The notes beneath the pieces were generated by a model. That model was not told the DNA's origin and did not search any database. It saw only the letters and a list, made by a program, of their open reading frames with translations. From Candidatus Poribacteria bacterium (GTDB lineage Bacteria > Poribacteria > WGA-4E > WGA-3G): 15,486 nt of DNA. The DNA is taken from assembly GCA_028818995.1 (NCBI GenBank), contig JAPPMR010000224.1, positions 1 through 15,486 on the forward strand, in the 5' to 3' direction. Made by a program: the position numbers and the translations under genes. Shown in pieces: positions 12,955 to 15,486 of this stretch; positions within the stretch are counted from its first letter, which is position 1, and each line of letters starts with the position of its first letter.

Positions 12955-14463
12955 TTGGAGAAACCAGCTGTTGAAACGAAAATCTTAGCAGACGCACTAA
13001 CCCCACGGCAGATTGTTGAAGAGCTTGATAAATACATTATCGGGCAGTTTGAGGCAAAGCGGAGCGTTGCGATTGCGCTGCGCAATCGTGCTCGTCGGCA
13101 GATGCTTACAGACGATATGCAAGATGAAGTTTCACCGAAAAATATCATCATGATTGGCTCAACTGGTGTCGGTAAGACAGAAATTGCCCGTCGACTCGCA
13201 CGCCTTGTTGATGCCCCGTTCATCAAAGTTGAAGCGTCAAAGTATACTGAAATTGGTTATGTTGGTCGCGACGTAGAATCGATGATCCGTGATCTTACAG
13301 AACTCTCGGTCAGCAAAGTAAAAGCAGAACAGACTACTGCTGTTGAAGAAGCTGCATTAGAATTGGCAGAAGAACGTCTGTTAGACTGTCTATTACCGAT
13401 GCCGCGGGCATTAAAAAGCCAACCTCGTAGCAAACCGACTGATGAATTTGATGTTGACGAAGACATTGATATTGATGACATTGATATTGATATTGACGAA
13501 GATGAAGACGAAATCCAATTGCCGTTTGAATTTGAAACAACTGATGAACAAAACGAAGCTTTAGAAAAACAGCGAGAACGACACCTCAAGACACGTGAAA
13601 AGTTACGGCAGCAGTTGAAAGAAGGCAAATTTGAAGATAGACCTGTTGAAATCAATATGAAAAGTCGAAGCATGCCGTTTGTTGAAATTTTTTCACCTGG
13701 TGGCATTGAGGAGATGGACATCAACTTCAAAGATATGTTCAGCAACATTCTCCCGGATCAGACGAAAAAACGGCGAGTGCCTGTCTCCGAAGCACGACAA
13801 ATCTTGATGCAAGAGGAAGCGGAAAAATTGATTGACATGGACGCTGTCATCAGTGATGCGATTGAACGTGTTGAAAATTCTGGGATCGTCTTCTTAGACG
13901 AAATTGATAAAATCGCGGGGCGCGAATCTCGGCAGGGACCCGATGTTTCACGTGAAGGTGTGCAACGTGATATTTTGCCCATCATTGAGGGAAGCACAGT
14001 TGCAACAAAATATGGAGCGGTGCGTACACACCACATTTTATTTATCGCTGCGGGTGCTTTTCACGTCTCTAATCCATCAGACCTTATTCCTGAACTTCAG
14101 GGGAGGTTCCCTATCCGCGTTGAACTCAAAAGTCTAAATAAAAGCGACTTTCAGTCTATTCTGACGGAGCCGAAAAATGCGTTAGTCAAACAGTATACGG
14201 CACTCCTCCAGACCGAGGGGATAGAGGCAACTATAACCGAAGATGCAATTGATGAAATCGCTGCGCTCGCGTTTCAGGTAAACGAGTCTGTGGAAGATAT
14301 CGGCGCACGTCGTCTACACACCATCATGGAAAAGTTGTTTGAGAACCTGTTTTTCGATGCGCCTGATCTTGAGAAGAAGAGTGTTACCGTTGATGCGGAT
14401 TATGTTAGAGGGGAATTGGCAGAAATCGTTAAGGATCAGGATTTGAGTAGGTACATTCTTTAG
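12955..14463 (+). CDS. hslU: HslU, AAA+ unfoldase subunit of the HslVU protease
   Basis: HslU (ClpY) is the hexameric ATPase that recognises, unfolds and feeds substrates to HslV. Visible motifs are '[17 protein letters not shown]' at the N-terminus, Walker A 'GSTGVGKT' (68-75), the pore loop '[14 protein letters not shown]', Walker B '[13 protein letters not shown]' (D315, E316), '[15 protein letters not shown]' for sensor 1 and the arginine region, '[14 protein letters not shown]' for sensor 2, and the C-terminal tail 'DLSRYIL' that docks into HslV. At 502 residues it is about 60 longer than E. coli HslU (443). The extra length lies mainly in the I domain, which holds a very acidic D/I/E-rich stretch (about 163-194). 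The start is TTG with AGGAGGT 4-5 nt upstream. Confidence 0.96.
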   Translation: MEKPAVETKILADALTPRQIVEELDKYIIGQFEAKRSVAIALRNRARRQMLTDDMQDEVSPKNIIMIGSTGVGKTEIARRLARLVDAPFIKVEASKYTEIGYVGRDVESMIRDLTELSVSKVKAEQTTAVEEAALELAEERLLDCLLPMPRALKSQPRSKPTDEFDVDEDIDIDDIDIDIDEDEDEIQLPFEFETTDEQNEALEKQRERHLKTREKLRQQLKEGKFEDRPVEINMKSRSMPFVEIFSPGGIEEMDINFKDMFSNILPDQTKKRRVPVSEARQILMQEEAEKLIDMDAVISDAIERVENSGIVFLDEIDKIAGRESRQGPDVSREGVQRDILPIIEGSTVATKYGAVRTHHILFIAAGAFHVSNPSDLIPELQGRFPIRVELKSLNKSDFQSILTEPKNALVKQYTALLQTEGIEATITEDAIDEIAALAFQVNESVEDIGARRLHTIMEKLFENLFFDAPDLEKKSVTVDADYVRGELAEIVKDQDLSRYIL

Positions 14464-14487
14464 GTTAGATATCGCAGGTCGTAGGTT

Positions 14488-14508
14488 GGTTAGAGCGGAA
14501 GCGAAACC
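14488..14508 (+). repeat. Family C hairpin, copy 2
   Basis: GGTT (14488-14491) and AACC (14505-14508) enclose an AGAGCGGAAGCGA loop that recurs as AGAACGGAAGCGAA in copy 3 and, slightly changed, in copy 1 on the other strand. It lies just after the hslU stop. No T-run follows, so a terminator role is unsupported. Confidence 0.45.
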
Positions 14509-14514
14509 CATAAC

Positions 14515-14676
14515 TGTCAATTTAGCGGTTCGACACCCGGTAGGGGGGGGGGGGGGGGGGGGCGCGCAAAAAAAAAAAAAAAAAAAACCGGCTATTAAAA
14601 AAACCCCCCCTACTTTAGGGTAATAAATCGGGGTTAGAAACCCCTCCAACAAGAAAGATTAGACACTAAATTGACA
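14515..14676. repeat. Inverted repeat flanking the homopolymer tract
   Basis: TGTCAATTTAG (14515-14525) and CTAAATTGACA (14666-14676) are perfect 11-bp inverted copies 140 bp apart. Family C elements lie outside both arms, giving a roughly symmetrical composite unit. The middle contains the G/A homopolymers. Confidence 0.45.
14543..14587. repeat. G20-CGCGC-A20 homopolymer block
   Basis: Exactly 20 G (14543-14562), CGCGC and exactly 20 A (14568-14587) run together, followed by A7C7 (14597-14610). This is unlike anything else in the window and may be an assembly or base-calling artefact or a hypervariable slippage tract. Confidence 0.85.
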
Positions 14677-14680
14677 CTTA

Positions 14681-14704
14681 TAGGTAGAACGGAAGCGAAA
14701 CCTA
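14681..14704 (+). repeat. Family C hairpin, copy 3
   Basis: TAGGT (14681-14685) and ACCTA (14700-14704) pair around AGAACGGAAGCGAA. Compared with copies 1 and 2 the stem bases change together (GGGT/ACCC, GGTT/AACC, AGGT/ACCT), as expected if the hairpin is what is conserved. Confidence 0.45.
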
Positions 14705-14714
14705 ACTTATAGGT

Positions 14715-15486
14715 TTACCTATTATCCGAAGTCTGACGCAACCGTTTAGCAGTAAGATATTGTTTTTCAAAGCGAGGTATACCTTCTGCCTTTTCAAGAA
14801 ACGTGTCTAAATAACGGTTCATCATAACGTGATCCGTTTTTTTCTGATAGGCAAGCGCAAGACGATAGTAAACCTCTACTTCATCAGCATCTAAAGATAC
14901 ACCTTTCTCATAGGCTTGGATAGCGCTGAGAACTTCGTCGGTTTCTTCGTAAGCCAGACCGAGGTTAAAATAGACTGTAGCATCACCGCCATCCAATTCT
15001 ATTCCCGCTTTGTAATACTGAATAGCCTCCGAATAAGATTCTCGGTTTAAATAAGCATCCGCAAGGTTGTAATAGGTATCCACAAATGTTGGATCCGAAT
15101 CAAGAGCATTGCGGTAAGCCTCTAATGCTTCATCAAACCTGTCTGACATATCGTAAGCATAACCGAGATTATTATAAAAGACAGGATTTTCTGGTGCTAT
15201 TTCAAGTGCCGCTTGAAACATGTTTATTGCTAAGACAAATAGACGGAGGTCAACGTAAACTAAACCCATGTTATTATAGGCGTGCTGATGTTTGTCGTCA
15301 AGCGACAGTGCTGTTTGGAAGGATTCTATCGCCTTTTCATGTTCACCTAACTGGTGATAGATTTTTCCTAACGCGACATGCCCTTCCGGATCAATCGGAT
15401 TGAGTTCTTGCCCCATTTCGAGTTTTAAAGCATCGCGCTGAAGTTCTCTTCGCTGCTGTTGTGCCTCATCGGGAGCAGGGCATCCG
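14715..15486 (-). CDS. TPR-repeat lipoprotein, N-terminal signal peptide outside the window
   Basis: The frame is open to the right edge, beyond the internal ATG at 15416. The last readable residues are 'GCPAPDEAQQQRRELQRDALKLEMGQELNP'. The GC followed by a polar stretch fits a lipobox cysteine, so the true start and signal peptide lie just beyond 15486. After a short charged helix come about six tetratricopeptide repeats with the typical pattern ('GHVALGKIYHQLGEHEKAIESFQTAL', 'AYNNMGLVYVDL', 'FYNNLGYAYDMSDRFDEALEAY', 'TYYNLADAYLN', 'VYFNLGLAYEETDE', 'VYYRLALAYQK'). TPR lipoproteins are usually scaffolds at the envelope; the partner is unknown. It converges on hslU, with a 251 bp repeat-rich gap between. 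Confidence 0.88.
   Translation of the reverse strand, partial: GCPAPDEAQQQRRELQRDALKLEMGQELNPIDPEGHVALGKIYHQLGEHEKAIESFQTALSLDDKHQHAYNNMGLVYVDLRLFVLAINMFQAALEIAPENPVFYNNLGYAYDMSDRFDEALEAYRNALDSDPTFVDTYYNLADAYLNRESYSEAIQYYKAGIELDGGDATVYFNLGLAYEETDEVLSAIQAYEKGVSLDADEVEVYYRLALAYQKKTDHVMMNRYLDTFLEKAEGIPRFEKQYLTAKRLRQTSDNR

Noticed and set aside
13257..13748. Minus-strand 163-codon serine-rich open frame
   Set aside because: Antisense of the Asp/Glu/Ile-rich part of hslU; the serine richness simply reflects the complementary codons.

Overview
The window looks like chromosomal DNA of a Gram-negative-type bacterium at moderate to low GC. Lipoproteins carry clear lipoboxes, and several genes start with TTG or GTG behind strong Shine-Dalgarno sites. 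The housekeeping genes (CNNM/CorC-type protein, YbeY, PhoH, HslV, HslU) are clearly bacterial. The mix of an Ldh_2-type dehydrogenase, small discoidin-like lipoproteins and many short palindromic repeats recalls uncultured lineages such as Candidatus Poribacteria. That placement is an impression from memory, not a demonstrated assignment.

Layout. (1) Positions 1-2761, minus strand: phoH, ybeY and a CNNM/CBS/CorC_HlyC membrane protein cut by the left edge form one tight operon; a candidate promoter lies at 2797-2825. (2) 2762-3100 is non-coding and holds a roughly 170 bp MITE-like element with 22-24 bp terminal inverted repeats. (3) 3101-5444, minus strand: an Ldh_2-family dehydrogenase followed closely by two tandem paralogous lipoproteins whose genes overlap by 11 bp. 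The promoter ahead of the dehydrogenase has a palindrome over its -35 box and a second, imperfect one at the expected transcription start. (4) 5560-6330 is a 'graveyard' of palindromic and tandem repeats. (5) 6337-9831, plus strand: a near-consensus promoter leads into a long reading frame broken by one in-frame TGA. Together the two halves read as a primase-like N-terminus (tentative), an XPD/DinG-like helicase with a probable Fe-S cysteine cluster and altered catalytic motifs, and a C-terminal winged helix. (6) 9832-10290 holds more palindromic repeats. (7) 10291-14463, plus strand: an ArsA/Get3-type ATPase, an unknown polytopic membrane protein, then hslV and hslU, the two parts of the HslVU protease. 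(8) 14464-14714 holds repeats and a suspicious G20/A20 tract. (9) 14715 to the right edge, minus strand: a TPR lipoprotein whose signal peptide lies just outside the window.

How the genes work together. phoH-ybeY-CNNM is a common RNA-maturation and membrane-homeostasis neighbourhood. HslV and HslU form one protease. The dehydrogenase and lipoprotein pair look co-transcribed and regulated by a palindrome-binding factor. The most unusual content is the interrupted primase/helicase-like gene and at least three hairpin repeat families whose copies show compensatory base changes.
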